The position numbers were made by a program, and so were the translations under genes. The notes beneath the pieces are model-generated. The model did not search any database. It had not been told where the DNA came from and was given only the letters and a program-made list of their open reading frames with translations. This document shows positions 51,070-59,372 of a stretch of DNA of 64,000 bases, in pieces; position 1 is the stretch's first letter, and every line of letters begins with the position of its first letter. This stretch comes from Paramesorhizobium sp049065735 (lineage in GTDB: Bacteria > Pseudomonadota > Alphaproteobacteria > Rhizobiales > Rhizobiaceae): contig NZ_JBAKHD010000003.1 in the NCBI RefSeq assembly GCF_049065735.1, positions 496,001 to 560,000 of the forward strand, read 5' to 3'.

Positions 51070-52190
51070 GGCGTCACTTTCTGCGCATAGGAATAAAGCC
51101 GGGCCAGCGCGGCGCGCGCGATTTCGCGGGTGGCGATGGACTGGCCCTCATCGCCCGCCTCGGCCAGCAGCGCGTTGGCAGCCTCTCGCAAAGCGCCGCC
51201 GCGGTCGATAAGGTCGAGATCCTCCACCTCACACTCCGTCACAAGGCCCGTGTCGTCGAGTTCCAGATATGCAAAGTCCGGCGCGGTACTCTCGGCGATT
51301 TCCATCAGGGCAGTGCGGTGCGGCAACCGGCAACGCCCTGTCGCGACGACGCGCGCGAGCGTCTGCCTGCGCTGCCTCGCTTCCGGCAGCAGCGCCTCCA
51401 GCGCCGCGCGGGGCTCGCTGCCGTCAAGCAGATGCAAATCCAATGTCTGCCAGGCAAAGCTTGCGGTCGGCAGCGGCGCGACTACAGGCACCGCGGACGG
51501 TCCGTGAATCGTCACCAGGAGGGCGCTGCCCGGCTGGTCATGCTTGAACCGGTCCGGTTCCGGCGTCCCGCAATAATGCGTGCGCGGATTGACCTCCACC
51601 GCGCCGTGCCAGTCGCCAAGCGCGAGATAATCGAGCCCCGCCCGCATGGCCCGATCGGGCGCGATGACTTCGGCGGCAACGCCATCTTCCGAAAAACTCC
51701 GGATCGCGCCATGGGCAAGCCCGATGCGGATGGTCCCCTCCGGCGTCGCCTCGCCATCCATCCATTCGGTCAGATCACGGCCGGGGCGCCGCGTCGTGCA
51801 GGGCGCGGGCAGCAGCACCACATCCCCCGTCAAAGGGATCGGCCGGGGATCGGTGGCGAGGACGACATTCTCAGGCGCTTCCGCCCGCAACGCATCCCAA
51901 AGCTGCGCCGCCTGGAGGGAATCATGATTGCCCGGCAGGATCACCCAGCGCACCGTCGCATGGTGCGCCATCTCGGCCAGCGCCTGCCGGCGGATAGCGG
52001 GCGACGGCGTCTCGGTATCGAACGTATCGCCCGCCAACAGGATAGCCGCCGCGCCCTCCTCCCGAGCGTGCTCAGCGAGCCGTGCGATGACCATGTGCCG
52101 CGCCTCGCGGAGCCGGCTTGGCAGGTCGCCCGAGAAATTCCCGAACCGCTTGCCCAGATGCAGATCGCTCGTATGAATAAAACGGAACAT
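51066..52190 (-). CDS. SbcD/YhaM-type DNA exonuclease (calcineurin-like phosphoesterase)
   Basis: The 374-residue protein starts MFRFIHTSDLHLGKRF. The metal-binding motifs are D-x-H (9-11), GDTFD (54-58), GNHD (87-90), GLAHG (157-161) and GDWHG (192-196), which match the Mre11/SbcD nuclease family. It degrades DNA ends with the SMC-like partner encoded next to it. ATG 52190 is used because the product then begins at the first catalytic strand; ATG 52217 would add nine residues. A 108-bp gap on the right separates it from eutC. Confidence 0.9.
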   Translation of the reverse strand: MFRFIHTSDLHLGKRFGNFSGDLPSRLREARHMVIARLAEHAREEGAAAILLAGDTFDTETPSPAIRRQALAEMAHHATVRWVILPGNHDSLQAAQLWDALRAEAPENVVLATDPRPIPLTGDVVLLPAPCTTRRPGRDLTEWMDGEATPEGTIRIGLAHGAIRSFSEDGVAAEVIAPDRAMRAGLDYLALGDWHGAVEVNPRTHYCGTPEPDRFKHDQPGSALLVTIHGPSAVPVVAPLPTASFAWQTLDLHLLDGSEPRAALEALLPEARQRRQTLARVVATGRCRLPHRTALMEIAESTAPDFAYLELDDTGLVTECEVEDLDLIDRGGALREAANALLAEAGDEGQSIATREIARAALARLYSYAQKVTP

Positions 52191-52298
52191 GTCTATCCAA
52201 TTCAAATGAGGGCGCAATCACCTCGTCTAGACGGCTCTGGACGCAGCGGCAAGCCGCCACATTCAAATTGTGTTTTGACGGAAGCGCGAGAAGGCTCC

Positions 52299-53075
52299 TC
52301 AACCGGATATGAAACCTGAGGCGGTCTCCGGTTCGATCAATGCCACCCCGCTCGTCGCTTGTTTCCGCATCGCGCTGACCAGCATGGCGATCCGCGACGC
52401 GGCCTCGGCTATCGGCAAGCCGCCGTCGCGGATGTTGGAAATGCAGTTGCGGCGGGAATCCGGCAGATTGGTTTGCGGTGCGTAGGTGAGATAGGCCCCG
52501 AGACTATCGACCGCCGATAGGCCGGGCCGCTCGCCGATCAGCACCACGGATATCAGCGCCTTCAACGCGACGCCGATATCATCGCCCAGCGCCACACGCG
52601 CCTGGGTGGCGAGGACGACCGGCGCGATGGTCAGCCCCTGCGATTGCAAAAGCGGCAGAAGGGCGCCGACCAGCGGGGCGGCGTTCATTTCGACCGCAGT
52701 CGCCGACAAGCCATCGGCGACCATCAGCGCCACATCCACCGCCCTCCCCGGTTCGCCCAGCGCCAGGCTGCGATCTGGAGAAAGGCGGCGGCCGAGATCG
52801 GGCCGCCGGAGATACTCTGCCCGGTCCTTTGCCCGGCTGGCAACGTGGACGACGGGGACGCCGAGGGATAGGAGCTCGCGCTCCACCGCCTCCACGTCCA
52901 GCGGTCGCCACACCGCCTCGCGAGCGCGGGCATGATCGAGCAGAAAAGCCTGAACGGCAGCCGTCGGCAGGCCTGTACCGCTGCGGCCGAGGGCGATACG
53001 GGCGTCAGTGGCCGAACGTAGCGCTTCGAGTTCTTCCGGCGCGCGGGTGGTGAGCGAGGGGCGCGTGTCCGGCAT
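52299..53075 (-). CDS. eutC: Ethanolamine ammonia-lyase small subunit
   Basis: EutC is the light subunit of the adenosylcobalamin-dependent enzyme that turns ethanolamine into acetaldehyde and ammonia. The 258-residue protein shows TDARIALGRSGTGLPTAAVQ, FLLDHARAREAVW, LIGERPGLSAVDSLGAYLTY and NCISNIRDGGLP, as in the family. The enterobacterial protein is longer (about 295 residues). The start ATG 53075 shares bases with the eutB stop (TGATG). No other eut genes (eutA, eutH, shell proteins) lie nearby. Confidence 0.94.
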   Translation of the reverse strand: MPDTRPSLTTRAPEELEALRSATDARIALGRSGTGLPTAAVQAFLLDHARAREAVWRPLDVEAVERELLSLGVPVVHVASRAKDRAEYLRRPDLGRRLSPDRSLALGEPGRAVDVALMVADGLSATAVEMNAAPLVGALLPLLQSQGLTIAPVVLATQARVALGDDIGVALKALISVVLIGERPGLSAVDSLGAYLTYAPQTNLPDSRRNCISNIRDGGLPIAEAASRIAMLVSAMRKQATSGVALIEPETASGFISG

Positions 53076-54475
53076 CACGACGCCTCCGCCGTCAGTTGCC
53101 CGAGCTTGCCCGATATGCGTGCCATCAGGCCCGGCCTATCCATAAGATGCCCTTCTCTATCGGTGAGCCCGACATTCTGCATCCATGCCTCGAATTCCGG
53201 TGCGGGCCGGCGGTTCAGCGTCTCGCGGGCATAGAGGCAGTCGTGGTGGGAAAGCGTCTGGTAATTCAGCATGACGTCGTCGGAACCCGGCACGGTGATG
53301 ACGAAATTGACACCCGCCGCGCACAACACGGTCAAGAGAACGTCCATATCCTCCTGGTCGGCATCGGCATGATTGGTATAGCAGACATCGACGCCCATCG
53401 GCAGACCGAGCAGCTTGCCGCAGAAATGATCTTCCAGCCCGGCGCGGATGATTTGCTTGCCATTGTAGAGATATTCCGGCCCGATGAACCCGACCACGGT
53501 GTTGACGAGGAGCGGCGAGAACGCGCGCGCCACGGCATAGGCGCGCGCTTCCATGGTTTGCTGATCGACGCCGAAATGGGCATCGGCGGAAAGCGCCGCT
53601 CCCTGCCCCGTCTCGAAATACATCAGATTGCTGCCGAGCGTGCCGCGTTTCAACGCGAGCCCAGCCTCATAGGCTTCGCGCAGCACCGCGAGGTCGACGC
53701 CGAAACCGGCATTGGCCTTCTGGGACCCGGCAATCGATTGGAACACCAGATCGACAGGCGCGCCTTTTTCCATCGCCCGGATCGCCGTCGTGACATGGCC
53801 GAGGCAACAGGTCTGGGTGGGAATATCGAGCAATTGCCTGAGATCGTCGAGCAACTGCACGATGCGGATATAATCCGTCAGGGTACTGGTGGCCGGGTTG
53901 ACGCCGATCACCGCATCGCCGCTCCCCAAAAGCAGCCCATCGATAGCCGAAAGGAGGAGACCGCGGGAGTCATCGGTGGGATGGTTCGGCTGGTTGCGGG
54001 TGGAAAGCCGCCCCGGAAGGCCGATACTGTTGCGGAAGCGGGTGACCACCTGCCGCTTGGCGGCGACCGCCACCAGATCCTGCAAGCGCATGATCTTCGA
54101 GACCGCAGCCACCATTTCGGGCGTCAGGCCGAAGGTGACCGCCTCGAGTTCAGCCTGCCCGACAGCGGGATTGAGCAGCCATTCGCGAAATTCGCCGACC
54201 GTGAGCGATGCGACCGGTGCGAAGGCGGCGGCATCGTGCTGCTCGGCAATCAGCGCCGAGACTTCATCGTCTTCCGAGGGGATCAGTTCGTCCGAGAGAA
54301 AGGCCGCAAGCGGCAGATCGGCCAGCGCCATTTGCGCCGCAAGCCGTTCCACCGGCCCCTCCGCCGCTATGCCGGCGAGCTGGTCACCGGAGCGTTCGGG
54401 CGTGGCCTTGGCCATCAGGGTCTTCAAATCGCCGAAACGATAGGTGGTTCCCGCTGCGGTCTGCCGATAGGCCAT
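53075..54475 (-). CDS. eutB: Ethanolamine ammonia-lyase large subunit
   Basis: EutB holds the active site and the cobalamin. The 466-residue protein shows the family start YRFGDLKTLMAKATPERSGD then LAGIAAEG, LGHVTTAIRAMEKGAPVDLV and ETGQGAALSADAHFGVDQQT then MEARAYAVARAF, with FIGPEYLYNGKQIIRAGLED near 315-335. It is directly followed by eutC. The upstream 54476-54600 stretch has no cobalamin-riboswitch box that I can see, and no reactivating factor gene is visible. Confidence 0.95.
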   Translation of the reverse strand: MAYRQTAAGTTYRFGDLKTLMAKATPERSGDQLAGIAAEGPVERLAAQMALADLPLAAFLSDELIPSEDDEVSALIAEQHDAAAFAPVASLTVGEFREWLLNPAVGQAELEAVTFGLTPEMVAAVSKIMRLQDLVAVAAKRQVVTRFRNSIGLPGRLSTRNQPNHPTDDSRGLLLSAIDGLLLGSGDAVIGVNPATSTLTDYIRIVQLLDDLRQLLDIPTQTCCLGHVTTAIRAMEKGAPVDLVFQSIAGSQKANAGFGVDLAVLREAYEAGLALKRGTLGSNLMYFETGQGAALSADAHFGVDQQTMEARAYAVARAFSPLLVNTVVGFIGPEYLYNGKQIIRAGLEDHFCGKLLGLPMGVDVCYTNHADADQEDMDVLLTVLCAAGVNFVITVPGSDDVMLNYQTLSHHDCLYARETLNRRPAPEFEAWMQNVGLTDREGHLMDRPGLMARISGKLGQLTAEAS

Positions 54476-54663
54476 GAGACGCTGTTTCCGTTATTTGACG
54501 CAAGCCGCAGCCCGCCGTCTCATCACGATACGGCAATTTCTGCCGGGCTGACAACCCGTCCGCAGCGCAATCAGCCTCATATTTAAGCAAAGAATGTGAT
54601 TGACTATAAATCGATCATATTCTAGCCTTCCTGAAAATGGCAAAAGCTGCCGACGGCAAATGA

Positions 54664-54701
54664 GCCCCGATACCGCCACACGCGCGGTGCGGGGCTTTTT
54701 T
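54664..54701 (+). terminator. Strong intrinsic terminator in the leader of amiC-amiR
   Basis: GCCCCG (54664-54669) pairs with CGGGGC (54690-54695), with an inner stem ACCGC ... GCGGT, and is followed at once by TTTTTT (54696-54701). It lies about 100 bp before the amiC start with no gene ending in front of it on this strand. A smaller hairpin GGCA-AAAGC-TGCC sits at about 54638-54650. The layout is that of an attenuator controlled by an ANTAR antiterminator, and amiR just downstream encodes one. The remaining gap 54476-54663 holds the divergent eutB promoter as well. Confidence 0.75.
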
Positions 54702-54802
54702 GTTCTTAAGGCCCAAAAATGGGGAACCCGGACAATGACGTCATGGGAAGTGCCAACGAAGACAGGGGAACGTGCCCAGCCGCGCTTGGGAGCGCATTCA
54801 CG

Positions 54803-55972
54803 ATGAGGCGCGAGACGGTTCCTGTTTCCATCCTCTATTCAACGACCGGCGCTTACGCGGCGCTTGGCCAGGAGGCGGTCACCGGGGCCATGGCGGCGAT
54901 CTCTGAAGTCAACGCCGACAACAGCCTTCCCTTCCGCTTCGAACCCAGGATCGACGACCCGGCGGGCCGGTCGGAGCGCTATGCGCTTCTGTCCGAGGCG
55001 GCCATCCGTCAGCATGGATGCCGCCATGTCATCGGCACCATCACGTCATGGAGCCGCAAGGACGTGCTGCCGGCAATAGAGCGCCACGGTGCGCTGCTCT
55101 GGTACGCCTTTCCCTACGAGGGATACGAGGCAAGCGACAGCGCCATCTATCTGGGCGCCTGCCCCAACCAGCATCTTTTGCCATTGTTCGATCACGTGCT
55201 GCCCCGTTACGGGCTGCGTCCTTTCATCGTCAGTTCCAATTATATCTGGGGATGGGAAATCAGCCGCATCGCCCGCGAGATCACCGAAACGGCCGGCGGC
55301 CAGGTCGTTTCCGAACGGTTCGTGCCGCTTGGCGCGGTGGAAACCGAGCACCTGATCGCCGAAATCAGGCAGAAAAAGCCGGATTTCATTCTGAGCAATC
55401 TGGTCGGCGGATCGGCGACGGCCTTTCTCGCGGCCTATGATGTCTTGCGCGCCGAAATGCGCTCCGCTCCGCCCGTCGTCGCCTGCAATTTGTCGGAAGT
55501 CGACCTGAACGGGTTGGCGCCCTCCGCCCGCGCCGGACATATGTCCGCGTCCATTTACTTCAACCGTCTGGCGACATCGGAAAACCGGGATTTCAAGGCG
55601 CGCATGGCGTCGCGCCATGGCAGTGAGCGGCAACTGACGGCTTCCTTCGTCGCGGCCTATATGAGCGTCTCAATCCTAGCGCGCGCCATTGAAGATGCGG
55701 CAACGGACGCGCCGGAAGCGATCCGCAGCGTCGTCACCTCCAGGCTTTTCGATACGCCCCTCGGTCCGATAGCGATCGATCCGCGCACCCATCACGCGGC
55801 GCTGCGGCCCCATCTGGCGGTTTCCGATACGAATGGCGAATTCGATATCTTTTACAGCGCTTCGGCGCCCGTGGAGGCCGATCCCTATCTGCTCCACTCG
55901 CTTGGGCGCTCCGGTGAGAGCGCGGGAGGGAGGCATCCCTTTCCCGGCGGTCAGTTGAAGGTGATCAAATGA
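54803..55972 (+). CDS. amiC: AmiC-like periplasmic-binding-type amide sensor
   Basis: AmiC binds small amides in the cytoplasm and holds AmiR inactive in their absence. The 389-residue protein has the fold of leucine/amide binding proteins: VPVSILYSTTGAYAALGQEA then VTGAMAAISEVN, WYAFPYEGYEASDSAIYLGA, IVSSNYIWGWEISRI and FVAAYMSVSILARAIE. No signal peptide precedes it, which supports a cytoplasmic sensor. The start is uncertain between ATG 54803 (GGGAG about 10 bases ahead) and 54719/54743. It overlaps amiR by 4 bp. Confidence 0.83.
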   Translation: MRRETVPVSILYSTTGAYAALGQEAVTGAMAAISEVNADNSLPFRFEPRIDDPAGRSERYALLSEAAIRQHGCRHVIGTITSWSRKDVLPAIERHGALLWYAFPYEGYEASDSAIYLGACPNQHLLPLFDHVLPRYGLRPFIVSSNYIWGWEISRIAREITETAGGQVVSERFVPLGAVETEHLIAEIRQKKPDFILSNLVGGSATAFLAAYDVLRAEMRSAPPVVACNLSEVDLNGLAPSARAGHMSASIYFNRLATSENRDFKARMASRHGSERQLTASFVAAYMSVSILARAIEDAATDAPEAIRSVVTSRLFDTPLGPIAIDPRTHHAALRPHLAVSDTNGEFDIFYSASAPVEADPYLLHSLGRSGESAGGRHPFPGGQLKVIK

Positions 55973-56559
55973 GCGGTGTGGTTCGTCCGTCCCTTTCCAC
56001 CTGGCGCGCCGTGATCCTGCATCGCGAGCACCCTTCCATCGATGCGCTCAGGCGCCAGCTCGAATTGCTGCATATCAGCGTCCGTGTCGTGTGGCCGCAG
56101 ATCGGTGAGGCGGATGCCGTCGCCGATGTCGTGTTCTTCGATGCCGACATGGGGCATGACGGCCAGTTCCCCTGGCCGCTTGGCTTTGCGCCCATGCCGC
56201 TGATTGCCCTGATCGGTTCCGAGGCGCCCGGGCGTGTCGAATGGGCCCTTGCCCAAGGCTCGAATGCCCATCTCCTAAAACCCGTCGGTTCCACCGGAGC
56301 CTACAGCGCGCTCCTGATCGCCGCCCATAGCTATCAGCTCTCCCGCGGCCAAGCCGAAGACATTCGCGCCCTGGAGGAACGCCTGCGACAGAGGCCGGTC
56401 ATCGTCCGCGCGGTCCTGCGGCTGCTGCAACAAGAGGGGCTCGATGAGGCGGGCGCATGGAAGCGTCTGCGCAAGATCGCCATGGACTGGGGCGCAACCA
56501 TCGAGGAAACGGCCGAGGCCATCTGCCGCGACGAGCGGCGCACAAAAAACAGCGCATGA
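55969..56559 (+). CDS. amiR: AmiR-like ANTAR-domain antiterminator
   Basis: The 196-residue protein has a degenerate receiver-like N-terminal domain (about 14-120, VVFFDADMG in place of the phosphorylation site), a short coiled coil (about 128-146) and the C-terminal ANTAR domain: VRAVLRLLQQEGLDEAGAWK then RLRKIAMDWG. ANTAR domains bind paired RNA hairpins and stop termination. In Pseudomonas, AmiC and AmiR work this way on the amidase operon. The gene is translationally coupled to amiC. Confidence 0.88.
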   Translation: MSGVVRPSLSTWRAVILHREHPSIDALRRQLELLHISVRVVWPQIGEADAVADVVFFDADMGHDGQFPWPLGFAPMPLIALIGSEAPGRVEWALAQGSNAHLLKPVGSTGAYSALLIAAHSYQLSRGQAEDIRALEERLRQRPVIVRAVLRLLQQEGLDEAGAWKRLRKIAMDWGATIEETAEAICRDERRTKNSA

Positions 56560-56585
56560 CACAAAGTCGAAACAAGGAGCTCAAC

Positions 56586-57476
56586 GTGCCCACCACTGAA
56601 GGCTACGCCCCCTATGGGGAGTATAAGACATGGTACCGCATTACCGGAGATCTTGCCTCCGGCAAGCCGCCCCTCATCGTCGCCCATGGCGGCCCCGGCT
56701 GCACGCATGACTATGTCGACAGTTTCAAGGACATCGCCGCGACCGGACGAGCCGTCATTCACTACGATCAGGTCGGCAATGGCAAGTCGACACACTTGCC
56801 CGAAAAGGGCGGTGATTTCTGGACGGTCGGGTTCTTCCGGACCGAATTGCATAATCTGATCGATCATCTGGGCGTCCGGGATGCCTATTGCCTGCTCGGG
56901 CAATCCTGGGGCGGCATGCTCGCCGCTGAATTCGCCGTCGAGCGTCCGGCTGGTCTCAAGGCGCTGATCATCGCGAACTCACCGGCGGCGATGGAAACCT
57001 GGATTTCCGAGGCCAACAGGTTGCGCGAGGCCCTGCCTGCCGACGTGCAGGCGACCTTGCTCCGGCATGAGGCGGCAGGCACCACGGATAGTGTCGAATA
57101 TATGGAAGCGACCGAAGTCTTCAACCAGCGCCATGTCTGCCGCATCGTGCCCATGCCGCCGGAAGTCAAGCGCACCTTCGACGCGATTGCCGCCGACCCG
57201 ACCGTCTATCACACCATGAACGGACCCAACGAATTCCACGTCATCGGCACGATGAAGGATTGGTCCATCGTCGGACGTCTGCACGCCATCGCCGTTCCGA
57301 CGCTTCTCATCTCCGGCCGTTTCGACGAGGCGACGGAGGCTTGCGTCCAGCCCTATGCGGACGAAATCCCTGATGTTCGCTGGCGTATCTTCGAGCAGTC
57401 CAGCCACATGCCGCATGTTGAGGAGCGCGAGGCCTGCATGGCCGAAGTCGTCGGCTTCCTCGATGACAAGGCATGA
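56586..57476 (+). CDS. Proline-iminopeptidase-like alpha/beta hydrolase (S33)
   Basis: The 296-residue protein shows the opening TEGYAPYGEYKTWYRITGDL, the oxyanion HGGPGCTHDY, HYDQVGNGKST, the nucleophile elbow GQSWGGMLA, the acid in GRFDEAT and the catalytic His in EQSSHMPHVEE. It belongs to the proline iminopeptidase / L-amino-acid amidase group and could release amino acids or ammonia from small peptides or amides. GTG 56586 is used because AAGGAG lies exactly 6 bases before it; ATG 56556 overlaps amiR but lacks a ribosome site. Confidence 0.87.
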   Translation: MPTTEGYAPYGEYKTWYRITGDLASGKPPLIVAHGGPGCTHDYVDSFKDIAATGRAVIHYDQVGNGKSTHLPEKGGDFWTVGFFRTELHNLIDHLGVRDAYCLLGQSWGGMLAAEFAVERPAGLKALIIANSPAAMETWISEANRLREALPADVQATLLRHEAAGTTDSVEYMEATEVFNQRHVCRIVPMPPEVKRTFDAIAADPTVYHTMNGPNEFHVIGTMKDWSIVGRLHAIAVPTLLISGRFDEATEACVQPYADEIPDVRWRIFEQSSHMPHVEEREACMAEVVGFLDDKA

Positions 57477-57513
57477 TCCCGAAAAGTTGCAGACTTTTCG
57501 GACAAGATCATGC
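57471..57513. repeat. Type A palindrome overlapping the end of the hydrolase gene
   Basis: GCATGATCCCGAAAAG-ttgca-GACTTTTCGGACAAGATCATGC starts inside the last two codons of the hydrolase gene (GCA TGA), so the repeat supplies its stop codon. The remainder lies in the 127-bp gap before the transporter genes and could act as an RNA hairpin. Confidence 0.85.
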
Positions 57514-57603
57514 GCCTCAAAAAGCGCCCTGACCACTCAAAACAAAAAGCCCGGTTCACGGGTGTGTCGCTGACAAAACAAAGAACCAGAGGGAAACCGC
57601 ATC

Positions 57604-59301
57604 ATGACGATTTATCTTAAGCCTTCCGCCTGCCGCGCCGGTCTGCTTGCCGCCGGCGTCCTGTTGGCGCAAACGGCGCTTTCCGGTGGCGCATTCGCCG
57701 AGGACCGCGCCGAACTGATGGCCAAGCACCGGGGCGGCACGATGACGCTCGCCGCCGTCGCATCCGCCGGCACCATCGATCCCATGATCAACTATACCGC
57801 CCAGTTCTGGCAGATCTACCAGATGACCTATGACGGCCTCGTCAAATTCAAGCAGGCCGGTGGTACGGAAGGCTTCGAGATCGTTCCCTCCATCGCGGAG
57901 GCGATTCCCCAGCCGGTCAATGACGGCAAAACCTATGTGTTCAAAATCCGCAAGGGCATCAAATTCTCCAATGGAAAGGAGGTGACGCCGTCCGACGTGG
58001 TCGCCTCGTTCCAGCGCATATTCAAGGTAAAGGGTCCGACCACCGGCAGCTTCTACAACGGCATTATCGGCGCCGACAAATGTATCGCGGACGCTGCAAC
58101 CTGCACACTCGAAGGCGGGGTCGTCGGCGACGATGCCGCCGGCACGGTGACGATCAACCTCGCGCAGCCGGATTCGGAAATCTTCTCAAAGCTCGCCGTT
58201 CCGCACGCTTCCATCCTGCCGGCGGATGCGCCGCTGGCTGACGCCGGAACCACCCCCATACCGGGCACCGGCGCTTATTATATTGCCAGCTACAATCCCA
58301 CCGAACAGCTCGTCATGAAGCGCAATCCGCACTTCAAGGAGTGGAGCATCGACGCCCAGCCGGATGGTTATGCCGACGAGATCGTCTATAAATTCGGGCT
58401 GACGGAGGAAGCGACGATCAACGCCATCATCAACGGGCAGATCGATTGGATGTACGACACGCCGCCCGCCGACCGCCTGCCGGAAATCGGCGCGAAATAT
58501 GCCAGCCAGATCCATATCGATCCGCTGGCCGCCTTCTGGTACGCGCCGATGAACACCAACCTCGCCCCGTTCGACAATGTCAAGGTGCGCCAGGCAGTGA
58601 ACTATGCCCTCGACCGCGACGCGCTTGTCGGCTTGTTCGGCGGCGAGGTCCTGGCCCAGCCGGCCTGCCAGATCCTGCCGCCCGATTTCCCCGGACATGT
58701 GAGCAATTGCCTCTATTCGGCGGAGCCGGGCGCGGAATGGGCCGGTCCCGATATGGAAAAAGCCAAGCAGCTCGTCGAGGAATCCGGCACCAAGGGCCAG
58801 AAGGTCACCGTCATCGCCGAGGACACCGCCACGGCGCGGGGCATCGGCACCTATATCCAGAGCGTGCTTTCGGAACTGGGCTACGATGCGTCCATGAAGG
58901 CCGTGTCGCCCAATATCCAGTTCACCTACATCCAGAACACTAACAACAAAGTCCAGATCAGCGTATCGCAGTGGTACATGGACTATCCGGCGGCCTCGAA
59001 CTTTCTGAATGTGCTGCTCTCCTGCGCCTCGTTCAACCCGGGCAGCGACGCCTCGATCAATATCGCCGGCTATTGCAACAAGGATCTCGACGCCAAGATG
59101 AAGGAGGCGATGACCCTTGCGCTCACCGATCAGGACGCCGCCAACGCCAAATGGGCCGAGGTGGACAAGGCTTTCATGGAACAGTCGCCGCTCGCTCCCC
59201 TCTTCACGCCCAAAAGCGTGAACTTCACGTCTGCGCGGCTCGGCAACTACCTGTTCAACAAGCAGAACCGGTGGATCGTTTCCCAGTCGTGGGTCAAGTG
59301 A
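57604..59301 (+). CDS. Peptide/amide ABC transporter substrate-binding protein
   Basis: This periplasmic family-5 binding protein (SBP_bac_5; 565 residues) captures peptides or similar solutes. It has a signal peptide (AGLLAAGVLLAQTALSGGAFA), the domain-I start GGTMTLAAVASAGTIDPMIN, YVFKIRKGIKFSNGKEVTPS then DVVASFQRIF, and VRQAVNYALDRDALV. The C-terminal SPLAPLFTPKSVNFTSARL is also typical. It is the first of five transporter genes and is followed by a stable hairpin, which may keep its mRNA in excess over the membrane subunits. Confidence 0.93.
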   Translation: MTIYLKPSACRAGLLAAGVLLAQTALSGGAFAEDRAELMAKHRGGTMTLAAVASAGTIDPMINYTAQFWQIYQMTYDGLVKFKQAGGTEGFEIVPSIAEAIPQPVNDGKTYVFKIRKGIKFSNGKEVTPSDVVASFQRIFKVKGPTTGSFYNGIIGADKCIADAATCTLEGGVVGDDAAGTVTINLAQPDSEIFSKLAVPHASILPADAPLADAGTTPIPGTGAYYIASYNPTEQLVMKRNPHFKEWSIDAQPDGYADEIVYKFGLTEEATINAIINGQIDWMYDTPPADRLPEIGAKYASQIHIDPLAAFWYAPMNTNLAPFDNVKVRQAVNYALDRDALVGLFGGEVLAQPACQILPPDFPGHVSNCLYSAEPGAEWAGPDMEKAKQLVEESGTKGQKVTVIAEDTATARGIGTYIQSVLSELGYDASMKAVSPNIQFTYIQNTNNKVQISVSQWYMDYPAASNFLNVLLSCASFNPGSDASINIAGYCNKDLDAKMKEAMTLALTDQDAANAKWAEVDKAFMEQSPLAPLFTPKSVNFTSARLGNYLFNKQNRWIVSQSWVK

Positions 59302-59311
59302 GATTTCTCTC

Positions 59312-59344
59312 GAAGCCTGCCCGCCCGCGGGGTGGGCAGGCTTC
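59312..59344 (+). other. Intercistronic stem-loop after the binding-protein gene
   Basis: GAAGCCTGCCC (59312-59322) pairs with GGGCAGGCTTC (59334-59344), an 11-bp stem with a GC-rich loop, in the 71 bp between the binding-protein gene and the first permease. No T-run follows, so it is more like an mRNA-stabilising hairpin than a terminator. Confidence 0.65.
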
Positions 59345-59372
59345 CTGATAAACCCGAGAGATCGAAAAGCAG

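Noticed and set aside
49663..51090. 475-codon plus-strand frame opposite the SMC-like ATPase
   Set aside because: Arginine- and glycine-rich shadow; the minus strand holds Walker A, signature and Walker B.
53096..54586. 496-codon plus-strand frame opposite eutB
   Set aside because: Shadow with no motifs; eutB on the minus strand matches its family along its length.
54476..54600. Cobalamin riboswitch before eutB
   Set aside because: No B12-box-like or GCCACTG-like segments are visible on the minus strand in this short leader.
54636..54652. Sigma-54 promoter (TGGCA...TGC) before amiC
   Set aside because: The distance between the GG and GC pairs is 8 rather than 10 bases, and the same bases fit better as a small RNA hairpin.
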